Shown: positions 23,450 to 35,675 of the stretch, in pieces | Position numbering within the stretch: position 1 is the first letter of the stretch | How the letters are laid out: each line of letters starts with the position of its first letter | Assembly: GCF_012489685.1 (NCBI RefSeq) | Contig: NC_080043.1 | Coordinates: forward strand, 68,131,920-68,195,919 | Direction: 5' to 3' | Length of the DNA: 64,000 nt | DNA from: Lotus japonicus | Taxonomy: Eukaryota; Streptophyta; Magnoliopsida; Fabales; Fabaceae | Notes under the pieces: model-generated | The model's input: only the letters and a program-made list of their open reading frames with translations | The model's database searches: none | Told to the model about the DNA's origin: nothing | Made by a program: the position numbers and the translations under genes

Positions 23450-25840
23450 TTGTAGCGGCGGTGACGGAGGTGGTAGTCACCGTTTATGGTTGCTGGCTGC
23501 GGCGGCGGTGACGGGCTTTGACGTAGGAAGGGAGGGTTTGATGATCTAATGCACAGGGTGGTGACAGAGATCTCTGTCTCTTATGAGAGTGTGTCTATTT
23601 TTGAGTTACTGTTCTTTGTTTCATCAAATTGTTCTAGCGGGATTAATGGGCTGGGACTTTGAAAAATTAATCCAAGGAGACAGAGTAAAAAATTAATATA
23701 AAATTTTAAAAAGTCACCTATTTTTAAATGGGTTAAATAGTAACTAATATTGATCCCGCGTCTACATCAGACAATTTTTCATATTTCCTCTCTTCAATTG
23801 ATTATAGCACATATCAAAGCACTACCACCTCTCTTCAATGGATCAAAGAACATATCGGAACACCAACACTATAATCAACGGATTGAAGCACAAATAAGAG
23901 AACCACCAACTTTGAAGTAGTTGAAGCTCCTCTTCAAGTCCTAATCGGAGCAAAAGCATTACTAAGAAATCTAAATAAGTCACTCTCATTGTGGATGATC
24001 TAAAGCCACTTCATTTACCCTAAGCGCAAGACATTGTAATGCTAAAAAAGAGGTTAAGATTTACTATGTCCCATATTATAAGACCCTTTGTGGCATACTT
24101 CTTTGTCCCTTAATATAAAACCTTTTAGTAGATTTTAAAAGACAATATTATGATGATGTTCCATATTTATCTTTTACATTTAATATTTTTTAAATTTAAA
24201 AAAAACCATCACCCACTATTCATGGTTTTCCCAACCAATTAATTATTTAAAAAATCCAATTCTTTTACATTCACAAATATTCTTAAAAACACTAATTTTA
24301 ATTTTTTATTCAACTTTTGTACCTGTTTAGTTTGTTAAAACAGGATATCTCAATCTTTTAACTAGACTTTTTGAATTTTCCTTTTTTAGTGGAATAAAAT
24401 AAAAATAAATGATTAATTTTAAATGGGGTAAATAAGGAAGTTTGAATAACATTTTTTTAAACAAAAATATAAATCGAACACATTACATATTTTATTGATA
24501 AGCGTGATTGTCTGAATATGTCCTTATAATAGAGAATAGAGGGATTAGTTTCTTGCCAATTGGGTTTTTAACCCCCTATGGCATACCAAAAAGAAGATTA
24601 TAATGTAAATGTACACTTTTTACATTCCATGTCTAATTTCTAGGAAGTTGATATTACCGATTAGCAACTCAATTTTCACCTCCCTTCAAATTAGTATTTC
24701 ATAGGAATCTCGTCTACTTCACTTAAGAGAAAATAATAGATGTGACGAGTGATATGATATAAAGAGAAGAAATTAATAAATAAAAAGTGTTGTGTTTCCA
24801 TGATTTCAAGCTATGTTGCTACACATGGTTTAGGAGAAGATGTTATGCATCCTTTTCTTTTAACTTTGACGGAGAAAATTCAGCCGACGTAGTACATGGT
24901 TAGCTATATTTTAAGTTATGTTTCAATTTTTTATGAGTAGAAGTGGGTAATCCAATCCATGCTTTGATTGTTATAATTTTTTCCTCATTGGACATGACAG
25001 TTCTGAGACTATTCGTAGAGCTCTTCATCTTGGTGTTAATGTCAAGACGATTACTTGTGCAAAGATGCTTAAAGTAAAGACAAATAGTGTAAAGTTCCAC
25101 ATAGAGGGCATCTAATTGAGTCCATACTATGTGAAATTCAAGTAAATATCAGGAAAACTAGGATTGGTTTTCATGATGGGAAAAAGAAAATGTGTGTCTT
25201 TATGGCAAATATTTCAAATTGCTCACAAGAAAAGTCCCCACAGATTTGATGATGATTGCAAAATGAAAGAAGTTTGTATAGGTTATAAGGAAGGTTCAAC
25301 TTGCTACAGTTTTTCAAGTTTTTTTTGGTGGATTCATTTTAGGTGAAATGAGTACTTGATTAGCTTTAGTGGACTATCATTGTTTTGGTGAGTTTTCACT
25401 TTTGATTTTAGCACATGTATTATGGATTTTCTTGAGAGGTTGTACTCAAGATTTTTATCTATTAATAAATAAAGGCAATCATTCTTTTTTGAATTCAAGA
25501 CTTAAAGGGGTAGTTACTAGTTAGTTGTGTTAAGGGATGGAACCAGTAAAATGACCTATTGTGTAGGTAAAATAACAATAACAAATTCGATAATGCAATG
25601 TTCCATGTATGACCTATTGTGTTGGTAAAATCTTATTATTGTTATACCAAAGCATGTAAGAAAATGCTTGGATTCACATTCAGATTTTTCAAAATTAACT
25701 ATGTTGCCAGAAAAGCTACAATGAGTTGCTTCTCCAAGAATTAATTCTCTTTCCACTATGCTGATTTCCATTTTGATTTCTTATCTATTATTTTCTATTG
25801 ACTTAACCGAGCACACCCTAAAAATTCAACTAGAAGTTGT
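23450..25840. other. Intergenic DNA
   Basis: This contains the former PPR upstream region and AT-rich sequence. Apart from a possible MITE at 24071-24544 I see no gene; open frames of 60-71 codons near 24900-25771 lack motifs. Confidence 0.4.
24071..24544. mobile_element. Possible Stowaway-type MITE
   Basis: The left text CTATGTCCCATATTATAAGACC and the right text CTTATAATAGAGAATAGAGGGATTA are imperfect inverted ends. They resemble the CTCCCTCCG-type Stowaway terminus next to TATAAGAC that is widespread in plants. The arms are degraded and the interior is long for the family. Confidence 0.35.
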
Positions 25841-26290
25841 AAATAAAACCCTTGACAATATATGTCTCTCTCATGCATCAATTATGTCTCTCTCATGCAT
25901 CATGTCAATCCCCAAATGCCGTCAAGAAATAAGCTAAGGCAATGGACCCTAAACAAGACTATATAAGAAATCATACTTGTTAGGGTGATTAATTAGGAAA
26001 TGCTTCATGAAAGTTTTACATATGAGAGAAAGTGATTGGTGGTTTTCTGGTTTTCATGTTGGAAATAAATATTAAAGAACCCCAGCGAAGGGTCTTGGTT
26101 TTCCTCTACTCTACCTATCAAGCCTTGGCATTTTCACACGTTTGTCGTGTGAAACCTTGTTCTTCTAGCGTTCCAAATCACTATGCTTTGCATATTTATA
26201 AAGGCATGTTTCGATCAGTAAGCCATTATAAGTTGTTAAGAATGTTATGGCGACAGGACTAGTGGGATAACAAGCACGAAATAGTTGCAG
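25840..26290 (+). repeat. Dispersed repeat, direct copy of 27770-28215
   Basis: Shared ordered phrases: TATGTCTCTCTCATGCATCA, GCTTCATGAAAGTT, CATGTTGGAAATAAATAT, AAGGGTCTTGGT, CTCTACTCTACCTATC, GCATATTTATAAA and GTGGGATAACAAGCAC. Identity by eye is about 80%. No coding capacity is recognisable. Confidence 0.75.
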
Positions 26291-27544
26291 TAATTTCTAG
26301 GGAAGGACCCAAAGTTTCCATCTATTGGTATTGTTCCACATAGGTCATTATTAGAATCATAGCTGCAAAATTTGGAGTCTGAAATCAGCTAATAAATTGA
26401 TGGTAAAAATAAATAATAATAAAACGCAGTAAATTTGAACTCAGATCATTTCCATTCCATCACATTCCCAATAAAGAACAGGATGAAAACATGAGATGAA
26501 AAGAAACTCAAGATTTTGAGATTGGTCAAAGGAATGAGTTATTTCGTTATTGATCCTGTCAACTCGTTGTTTAGCAGCCTAACTCATCATTGCAAATGAG
26601 TGAGCAAAACAGGCAGCAATTTATACATCACTCAAAAGGTAGATATCAAGAAAAAGAAAAATCAACATAAACATGATTACAGGAATTTTAGTGACTTCAA
26701 CTTGCCAAGTGATTTTGGGATTTTCCTCTCCTACTTGTTACCATACAAATCCAGGCTGATAAGTGTTTACAACTTCCTTAAGAATTTCAGAATCTCAGGC
26801 CATACATATAGCGCGCCCTGTAATTAAGAATTTCAGAATCTCTAATCTAATTTGTGCAAAACATGTTACAATAAAACAGGTATGGGATCTTTGTCACACC
26901 AGATTCTAGAAGGACTTTAACACCAGCTTTAGAATAATCAAAAGATTTCAGTTCAGCTTTCCTGTCATAAATAGAACTGTGACCTGCCTCTCACTCATAT
27001 TGTTGCGGTGAGCACCATGCAGGAACAAGCAGAACAACAGTGCAAGGATCTAGAGTCAAAGCTCTGATGATAAGATAGTTGGTAACGGTAGAAAAATGCC
27101 AATAAGCAGACCTAACATTTCACCGGGGACAAGTCAAATTCTCATCAGGCCCGGTTGATAGAGTATCAGCAAGCTATTTAAGTACTCAGTCCATTTCTAT
27201 GGAGAATCAACGGTCACTAGACTGTACTGTTCCATATTATGTAAGTATTAAAAACTTAAATATATGTGAACACAAAATATTTTAAAACAACCATATATTT
27301 TTATAAACAAAAGATCTTCAATATAATAAACAACTCGAAGAGGATTATTTGCATCACATGTATCAATGTGCAAGAGAGAGTGAAAGATAGGAGAAAATAA
27401 TGAGTGTAAAACAGAAGAATTAGTGAGAGGCAATTTCAGAAAGGGAATGTTGTAAGGAGAAAAGTTTTCTCCTACTCAAACCCACCTATGCCTCTAACCT
27501 GACCACCAGTCACTTCTTTCTCTTTCAATCTCGTCTATTAAGAT
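26291..27544. other. Intergenic DNA
   Basis: I see no gene, RNA or transposon signature. Short frames at 26600 and 27248 carry no motif. Confidence 0.4.
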
Positions 27545-28215
27545 GACATGCAAATCCAGTCTTTTTTCAGCTCAAGACTATTAAGTCTGTTGTTTTCGAA
27601 ACTGAAACAAGAGCAGGAGAAATGTATTGTAAGCAAGACATTCAAATTACAAGCTCAAAGTAAAATAAAAATGTGAAGACTTTGTCCAATAACATCACAT
27701 AGTTGTTATAAATTCAAGTTTTTTAGTTGCTGTTCTAATTTCTAACAAGCCAGATAGTCTGCAAATTTGGATATTTCATTCAAATCAATTATGTCTCTCT
27801 CATGCATCATGCCAAATGATGTCCCCAAATTCTGTTAAGAAATAAGCTAGGTCTTGTACCCTAAACAAGTCTGTAAGAATTCATACTTGTAAGGGTGCTT
27901 AGTTAGGCAATGCTTCATGAAAGTTATACAGATGAGAGAAAGTAAGGGGTGGGTTTCTGGTTTTTCATGTTGGAAATAAATATAATAGGCCCCCAGCAAA
28001 GGGTCTTGGTCTTTCTCTACTCTACCTATCGAGCATTGGCATTTTCACATGTTTGACGCATGAAACTGTGTTCTTCTTAAGTTTTAAACCACTATACTTT
28101 GCATATTTATAAAGACATGTTTGGATTGGTAAGCCATTATTAGCTGTTAATAATGTTATGCCGACTGGACAAGTGGGATAACAAGCACAAAATGTTACAT
28201 TCAGTTATTTCTCTC
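27545..28215 (+). repeat. Composite dispersed repeat
   Basis: The left half (27545-27885) is the inverted partner of 11640-11985. The right half (27770-28215) is the direct partner of 25840-26290. The two similarities overlap around the phrase ATTATGTCTCTCTCATGCATC. This copy is thus the most complete member of one repeat family, and the other two are partial. Confidence 0.7.
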
Positions 28216-28788
28216 CTATGATTGTGCTTAACATACACTTGTCTACTGCACACTGATCAAATGAGGAAAGTTGTCTTGAATGTGTGCTAGTTCCCACCTT
28301 GACACTTAACACAATTTTTTGGGACAGAAATGGCAAGGAGTAAGAAAGGTATGATCATTTCAAAGGAAATATACCCTTGATACGCTAGAAGAGTCAGCAA
28401 AATATGAGTTCAAGTATGCAGAAAGAACCACATTTCTGAGGAAGAACAAACAACTGTTAAGAAGAAGATTGCAAAATTAAATGAACTAGCACTGAAATCT
28501 GAATGCTGATAAAGGGGAGAGAGGGAGCAAGGAAAATCTTAAATACAAAGATATGCAATAAGTCAAAGTAGAAATGTTGATATTTCAACCATTTTCTTCC
28601 CATTCTGAAAAAATAAAACAGGCGTTTGTTTTGGTATTTTCTTGCGCCTATTGATATATCATGTCAATCAGCACAAAGCTGTCAAATTCTTAGATAATGT
28701 GTATAAATTGAGAAGGTCCATGACATGTATCTATGGAAGGTACCCTGAATTCTGAAAGGCTTTTCCGTTAAAACCAGCAACTCTTTAC
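28216..28788. other. Intergenic DNA
   Basis: No feature is recognisable. Confidence 0.4.
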
Positions 28789-29451
28789 CTGCTAATGTAA
28801 GAATCAGTAGTTGCTGCCTTGTCCACACGAATTGAAATCCTTTCATCCCTTGGAGGCCATGAATTTTGGGATCACATCCCCTGGCATCAGCACAGGCATA
28901 TCTTCTTCATCATCTGCTTACCATAACTAATACAATCAAATGTCATTAGTCTTGCCTCAACATATATAGATATTCATTTACAAATAATAGGTCATATACA
29001 TTTAGAACCATTAGATATGCTTTCTATGAATTCACTTAAGTGTATATAAGCTTCCGAAGCTTAGGACGATGTCACTCTGACTGAAAAGCTTTGGATGCAG
29101 ATGATGGAGAGGCAGTGCAACTAAAGGAAGGAAATACTTCCACTCTGATCAAGTTTCGCTGGTTTTTAACACACACTCAAAAAATCCTCATAGAGTAATC
29201 GAAGCATAGTTACCATTACTCACCATTATTGGGAAAAGTCAGCACTAGTAGAAATTAATGCCATGATTTACGACATGATATACACAATGATATAAACGAA
29301 AGCAGCTGGTTCAAATCAATACCCATCAGGTAAATAAGTAAGAGTGTAAAACTATATTGTAAACAACAAAGTTCAACTAGTGACAACATCAATTAGTTAT
29401 TCTAACCTGCAGATTTCTACAGATAATTGCTGATATCTTGAGCCAATCATC
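28789..29451 (-). pseudogene. Exon-like remnants of an unidentified gene
   Basis: Two minus-strand pieces look like exons. Piece 1 (29451-29407) is 15 codons, DDWLKISAIICRNLQ, preceded by CAG and followed by GTTAG. Piece 2 (28913-28789) follows a CAG, reads EEDMPVLMPGDVIPKFMA, needs a one-base shift, continues PRDERISIRVDKAATTDSYIS, and ends at a GTAAAG donor. The frame break suggests a relic. I do not recognise the family. A further stretch near 29655-29600 may belong to it. Confidence 0.35.
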
Positions 29452-29658
29452 CTGATAATTATTAGACAAGTCACATATGCATGGGTGGTTAACTAAATGC
29501 CGAACTTGACAGTAGAAGATTCCAACTTTGCTAACTGCTAACTAATCATGAAGTAAACCACCCGCAAAACAATCCAATTTGTAACAAAGCCAGTGAAACA
29601 CTTGCCAAAATCTGGGCATGTGCATACTTGGTCATATATTTGGATGTCTTTCAAGGCC

Positions 29659-29910
29659 TGTTAAGATAAGAGAAATGAGAAAGATATTGAAAACAGAGAG
29701 ATAGCTGAAACAAACTGTATCTCATATTCTGAATCTGTGTTTACAATAAGATGCACTTATATAGATGAGCAATACAAGTAGCTTGCACGAGAAGCTACAC
29801 AAACTAACTATTTTGTATAAAAAACAGAAAACTAACTACAAGCTGGCATAACATTGGCTGACATTAGTTATAACAAAATTCTAATTAATGGACTGAAACT
29901 AACACAAACA
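29659..29910 (-). repeat. 3' LTR of a truncated copia element
   Basis: On the minus strand the 252-bp segment starts TGTTTGTGTTAG and ends CTTATCTTAACA, right after GAGCGGGAA, a plausible polypurine tract. It contains a TATATAAG-like promoter text. It follows the pol fragment at 29952-30119 in the correct order. Confidence 0.7.
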
Positions 29911-29951
29911 TTCCCGCTCAAACTCAAGAAGGGTTGACAAGTGAAAACTTG

Positions 29952-30119
29952 TTAACCACATTGAGTTTGTCTCTCAATGAGTTGAAGCGTAACGTAATGA
30001 AAGAGTGCTTTGGTGAAGATATTAACACTGTGATCCAGTGAAGAAACATGATGAACAATTAGACTTTTGTTGAAGACCTCTTCTCTAATAAAGAAAAGAT
30101 CCAACTCCATATGTTTGGT
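29952..30119 (-). pseudogene. copia RNase H C-terminal fragment
   Basis: The minus-strand frame reads TKHMELDLFFIREEV...IVHHVSSLDHSVNIFTKAL, the typical end of copia Pol, where TKHIE and ADIFTKAL motifs close the RNase H domain. A one-base shift then gives SLRDKLNVVN, the standard C-terminus. The rest of the element is missing upstream (right of 30122), so this is a 5'-truncated relic. Confidence 0.8.
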
Positions 30120-30394
30120 TCATGCACCTGACTCTGCCATTCTATGTTCTTCTTTCCTCCTCAGCTGCATTCCCTCAATCCATTTCTTTATTGAGACGTT
30201 TTTCAGTGGTATGATCTGTTTCTAATGCCAAATGAACTAGCATGCATGTAGTTGTCACCCTGAGATTGAGCGAAAAAGTAAAATACATTTCTTTCTGAAA
30301 CAGATGCTGAAATTCAACTCAGATGCATGGCTTGTTGCAGTCATATCCACGATTGATAAAAAGAAGAGAACAAGTAAACTAGTCATGAAGAAGA

Positions 30395-30589
30395 AGAAGA
30401 AAAAAAGACCAACGATAGTTACAATATTAAAATGATTCTAGTAACACATGACTTTTTTTCATGACTAAAGTGACAGTGAGTCCGTTGTGCAATCCATCTT
30501 CCTTTGTAAATAAATATGCAAAGATAGGGCAATCATAAAAATTACAAATAACATAATGTGTAACAAAAAAGCATCTTACTTACCTATTT
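30395..30589 (-). repeat. PPR 3' flank duplicated at 47085-47263
   Basis: The 190 bp downstream of the intact PPR gene closely match the 180 bp downstream of the PPR pseudogene (e.g. GTGAGTCCGTTGTGCAATCC, AAATAACATAATGTGTAAC). The PPR duplication unit therefore includes 3' non-coding DNA. Confidence 0.85.
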
Positions 30590-32245
30590 TTACTTTTCCA
30601 ATAGACCTCTTGCCATCATTTCACGTAGAAGTTTCTCTGCCATATAATTCTCACCCTTCTCAAATAGAGCACGAATGATTGTTTCGAAAGTTATAGCATT
30701 AGGCATGCAACCATTGTCTTCCATTTTAGACAGCAAGGCCAATGCTTCATCAAACAAACCCTCTTTACAAAGCCCATTGATCATAATAGTATATATTGGG
30801 ACAGTTACATGATAGCCTTTAGTTAAAAGATCCTGAAAAACATCTTGTGCATTCTTAAGTCTTCCTTCTTTGCACAGTCCATCCATAAGTATACTGTATG
30901 TGCGCACATCTAGCTGAATACCCTGGTCTTTAATTTTCTGGATTAAAGCAATTGCCTTGTCAACATGATGACTTTTGCATAAAGCATCCAATAAAGAATT
31001 GTAGGTGATTATATTGGCTGGTTGACCTTTAACATGCATCTCATCAACAAGCTTCCAAGCATGAGAGATTCTCCCTGATTTGCATAAACCGTCAATAAGA
31101 GAACTGTACATGACTGTATCAGGAATAATGTTTTTTAAGTCCATTTCTGCAAGGAGATTCAAAGCTTCATCCACCTTTCTAATCTTGCACAATCCATTAA
31201 TGATAATACTGTAGCTCTGGACATTAGGAGTCACTCCCCTTTGGGCCATGAAGTTCAACATGTATTTGGCCTTGTTTACTTCACTAACTAGGCAATACCC
31301 ATACATTAAAGAATTATAAGTAACAACATAAGGTTTCAAACCTTGTTTCATCATCAAGGCTAACACAGTTTTAGCTTCTTTCACCTTTCCTTCCTTACAT
31401 AAACCATCGACCAGTATATTAAAAGTATAAGCATCCGGGTCAATGTTTTTTATCACCATTTCAGCGAACAAATCAATTGCTTCTTTCAATTGACCCTCAA
31501 TGCTAAAGCCATATATTAAAGCATTGTAAGTGAAAACATCAGGTAAAACTCTCTTGGCAACCATTTCAGAATATAAATTAAACGCATCACTAACAAGTTT
31601 ATCTTTGCACAAGCTATCAATGATAGTGTTGTACATTACCACATTAGGCTTTACCAATTTCCCTTCAATATTTCGCAGCAACTGCAATGAAGCTCTTGTT
31701 TTTCCCATCTTACATAATCCGTTAATCAAGGTCCCGTAACTAACTTGATCCAAGTGAAACCCCTGTGCCACGACATGATCATGAAATTGCAGTGCTCTCT
31801 GAACGTGACCATTAAGACAGAGGCCTTTGATAAGTGTAGTGAAGGTGACAGTGTTGGGCTGATAACCCTTCTTGAGAAGTTTAGCGAGTACAGAAAAGGC
31901 GAAAGGTATTTGACCTATGTGGCAGTAACAATTGATCAAGATGCTCATAGTAACAATGTTAGAAATAATTCCCTTAGATTCCATTTGGTGAGAAAGGGAA
32001 ATAGCAGTGGGGTAATGCTTCATCTTCACGAGGGTGGTTAAAATCTTACCAAATTCGATGATGGATGGGGTAGGACTCGTTTGGAGCAAGCGGTTGAATA
32101 AGGATACGGCATCATCAACATTGTGAATGGAAGGAGGCAGAGAGTGAGAGTGAGAGTGAGAATGAGAATGGTAGCAAGAGGTTGATGGAAGAAGAAAGCA
32201 GGGTTTGGAAAGAAGCACAACTTGCTTCTTGAGTGACATTTTCAA
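30590..32245 (-). CDS. P-class PPR protein, restorer-of-fertility-like
   Basis: An intron-less gene of 551 residues. PPR proteins bind organelle RNA one base per repeat. After an N-terminal segment likely to be an organelle presequence (MKMSLKKQVVLLSKPCFLL, then a His/Ser-rich stretch encoded by a short CACTCT-like repeat) come 14 consecutive 35-residue P-type repeats, from IIEFGKILTTLVKMKHYP to the C-terminus GLLEK. Repeats of the form VVTYNTLIDGLCK...EM...G..PN with a recurrent GLCK motif are characteristic of the Rf-like clade. These are usually mitochondrial, and several members restore fertility by processing CMS-related transcripts. There is no E or DYW editing domain. Two broken copies lie at 22988-23449 and 47264-48862, as expected of this fast-duplicating clade. 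The length is slightly below the family norm, but both ends are natural. Mitochondrial location and any restorer role are inference. Confidence 0.9.
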   Translation of the reverse strand: MKMSLKKQVVLLSKPCFLLPSTSCYHSHSHSHSHSLPPSIHNVDDAVSLFNRLLQTSPTPSIIEFGKILTTLVKMKHYPTAISLSHQMESKGIISNIVTMSILINCYCHIGQIPFAFSVLAKLLKKGYQPNTVTFTTLIKGLCLNGHVQRALQFHDHVVAQGFHLDQVSYGTLINGLCKMGKTRASLQLLRNIEGKLVKPNVVMYNTIIDSLCKDKLVSDAFNLYSEMVAKRVLPDVFTYNALIYGFSIEGQLKEAIDLFAEMVIKNIDPDAYTFNILVDGLCKEGKVKEAKTVLALMMKQGLKPYVVTYNSLMYGYCLVSEVNKAKYMLNFMAQRGVTPNVQSYSIIINGLCKIRKVDEALNLLAEMDLKNIIPDTVMYSSLIDGLCKSGRISHAWKLVDEMHVKGQPANIITYNSLLDALCKSHHVDKAIALIQKIKDQGIQLDVRTYSILMDGLCKEGRLKNAQDVFQDLLTKGYHVTVPIYTIMINGLCKEGLFDEALALLSKMEDNGCMPNAITFETIIRALFEKGENYMAEKLLREMMARGLLEK

Positions 32246-33888
32246 CTCTGTAGAAACCCTAGCACGCTCCCTCTGAAACCCAAAGCTTTTTCAATGACCC
32301 ACAACTTTAACGAATATCACAGGGCCTGGACTTTTTTTTACATGTGGTTTTTCTATTTAGTTGGTTCATCAAAATTTATACATTTATAAACTTTAACAAG
32401 GCCACAAGGGTATCTTAGTATTTCTAAAATTTGATCAGATATCAGTCTTTTAATTCAATCTTATTCCTCCAAATTTAGGGGAACAAAAGTGAGGGAAACT
32501 ATTGTAACATGATGGAACGCATATCATTGAATTTCATCATATGTTTAACTACACAAACAATGAATCTCTCATTCCTCCTCTTCCCTTCCGCTCCATTCCA
32601 TCTCCTTCCCCTAATCCAAACAAAGCCTAAAACAATAACCTTCGAACCCTCCCACAACCACTACCACCTCCAACCCTCCCACCACCGCCTTCACCTCAAC
32701 CATGTCGTCAAACCCTCAGTTCACGACACCGGCAACGGTTCCACCGTGGACAAGGTCATCAACATCCCCATGGACGAACATTCCCTAGCTGAAAGGGTGT
32801 GACTCATTGTTGTGTAATCACCATCCCCATGATAATCACCACCCAAAGCACATATTTATTTCTGAATATGGTCTCAATAAGCAAATTCCTTAAAATGGTT
32901 CATCTTCTTTAAGTCCATCAGCTTCCTCATCTCTTGATAACAAAGAAAAAAACCTCCTCATCTCCCAGACCACCTTCACGTCCACAACACAATTGTCATC
33001 TTCATTGGGGTACCATTCCAAGACGCCGGAAATAAGGCCCACGACTCGGCGAATCTTAGGGTCGGAGGTGTAGAAGAAGCTATTTTTATCCTCTCCTTTT
33101 TCCTTTTCCATTTCTCCTTCCTACTCTTTCAAATTTATAACTCAAATTCTTTCACTGCCTCACTTTGTTTCACTTATACATATGTACAAGAAGCAGATTT
33201 AGAATTTTGACAAGAATCGTTCAACTTTATATTTTTTTATGCTTCTTAAAAATATTGCATAAATAGCAGCATTTATACAACATACATAAGAGTAGTGTAT
33301 AATTCCTAACATGGGTTGAAACCGTGTGTCCAACTGCCCATTCACCAAATAATTTTGTAGATGCCAATGAACCAAAAGACATAAGAATATAAGACAACCA
33401 CTAAACTTGTTTCTCTTAGCAGACAACAAGGCATGTTCAGCCCCCCATTTTGGACAACTTCAAGATCTGCAAGCATTTTTTTTTTTTTTTTGAAAAGTGG
33501 AATACAACATGAACATTATACAAGAGAACCAAAAATTGTTGTTGAATGAGCTCCATGGAATGGAATCATGCTCCTACAGTGTCTCAAGTAAAATATTGAG
33601 AAAGCGATATACACCAAATCTTTCATACAATTAACTTTGTTTTTTCTTTCTAGGTGTTTTGTTCGGGGGGGGCTCCTACAAGTTACAAGATCAACATGAT
33701 CCAATCAACACAATTAGATACTAAAGATAGCCCCACCAGAAACAAGAAAGGTTTTTTTCAATTGGACAATAGACTGATAATTTAATTCTCTTTCAGTGAC
33801 ATAGGAGCTTGCATCAGTACGTGAAATAACTGTGCCAAAAACCTGCCAACTCATGTGTTCTACACCTATAATTTGCTTGCATCATGCA
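32246..33888. other. Intergenic DNA with unassigned open frames
   Basis: The PPR 5' flank is followed by sequence with two modest frames of unknown nature: plus 32509-32802 (97 residues, Pro/His-rich) and minus 33111-32890 (73 residues, containing SDPKIRRVVGLISGVLEWYP). The second has a protein-like composition but no family I recognise. A poly-T run lies at 33477-33492. Confidence 0.3.
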
Positions 33889-35675
33889 ACTGCTTGTACT
33901 CAGTTTCACAGTGGAACAGGCTTAACTCCTGAGCTTCTGAGAAAAATCCAAAATGAAGATCAAATCGAGCAGAAACTTAAGTAAAGAATCACATCATCTG
34001 TTGATGAAGATCTGCCTCTTGCGGTGCCAGTTCCACCATCATAGCCTCATCAATGAACTTACTTATGCTCACATCCTCACTCATTCCTTTTCTACGTCTT
34101 GTTTTAAGATCTTCAAGCATTAAAAGCTTATCATTTAAGTAGCTAACAACGCAGAAATTTTTAATAACTAATCCACCATCAACTCTCATATCAGCTTAAC
34201 AACGAAAATCCAGACATTGTACAAATAAATTGTTGCACATACAACTAATAACAAATACAAAATGGCTCTTCATATTATCAAATTTTCACATGTTCCTCAT
34301 GATTTTGGTAATATATCAAAAAAAAATTACACCAGAATAGCTCATATATTTTGAAGGATCAAGTGAAGTCTATAGTCAAATTCAGTGCCTAACAGTCCAT
34401 TAAGGTCACACAACATAGTAGAATCAAAATGCCAATCAGCAACGAACCATAGAACACCTAAAATTGGGACTTGAAGACTATTTTCCTTCTCAGAAAATTT
34501 TGAAATCTTCTTTGAGCAAGCTATCACTTTCTTTTTGCCCCAAAAACATACATTTGAACCCTAAAGCATATAACTTTAAATTTTCCCCAAAGATCATAGG
34601 CCTCACAACCAATGATTGACACCAATTCATACTTGCAGCAACTAATTTTAAGCTAAATTAGCAATAAAAGATCAAGTGGCTTACCCAGCCTCCTCGAATC
34701 AATTTTGAAGGGTCTATAATGTATTACAAATGAATTATAGCCTGAACAGTATACACACATTTATTTTTTCTTCTACCTAAAAAGTGGCAGCTTGTAGACA
34801 TCTATAATCAACTACCTAAGCCATATCAGTAGAAGATGCCTTTCCCTTCCTTTTTCTTGTTGTGGCCACCCTCAATATCATATTCAAGGCCCATCCCTAC
34901 ACAAAAATGAAAACAAGTTCCAAAATTTAGTGCATATTCAATTTTATGTCCACAAATTTACAGCTCTCTCAAAGTGAACTTTCAAGGATCTGCTCTCTCA
35001 CATATCTTTCTTGCTTAGGGAAATAGTGGATCATTCATTCCCCTTAACAACATCAGCAAGACAGAATGTTAAACCACAAATTACTAAGTTAGACAAGTAT
35101 GGTCCTCTCATTGAAACAAATAATGGAAGTCTCAAAAAGTGTAAAGAGTATAAAAACGAAGAAGAGCACTCTCTGGTTTTGCATCCATTTACCAAGTTTT
35201 ATTAAACTTCCAATCATTTCATCTCATGAAGTTAGAGGAGAAAAAAAAAGCATGGCGTTTTAGCCTTATTTCTTTACCATGCAATGCTCCCACCTATGTA
35301 AATTATTTGCTACCAGTAAAATGATATATGGATTTCATCTTATACCAGAAGAGAGAAGTTAAAGAATATGATTCTAGTAGCACATGACTAAATTATTTGA
35401 ACACATTTATCTTTTAATCAGGATTGCATACGTGAATGCTTCAATTGCAGCCAACAAAAAGGAGAGGAGTTGTAATGTGATAACTATACATAGGTCTAGG
35501 GAGATTTCGAATTCCTTAGAAGTCTATATCTTTTCTCAGCATTAGAGACAATACTTTGATTTTTAATCTGATAAGAACTGAAAACGAGAAAAAAGCACTA
35601 ACAACAAAAAGTAAATGGTAAATTATGGCAGTTTTGCAAGACATCATACAAAATCCAAAAGGCTTTGATGCTCAC
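33889..35675. other. Intergenic DNA with possible minus-strand exon relics
   Basis: The minus frame 34189-33989 ends [21 protein letters not shown]..., which looks like a true C-terminal exon. Near 34900-34830 an AG is followed by GMGLEYDIEGGHNKKKEGKG and a stop. Neither could be assigned to a family and they cannot be joined. No full gene is visible. Confidence 0.3.
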
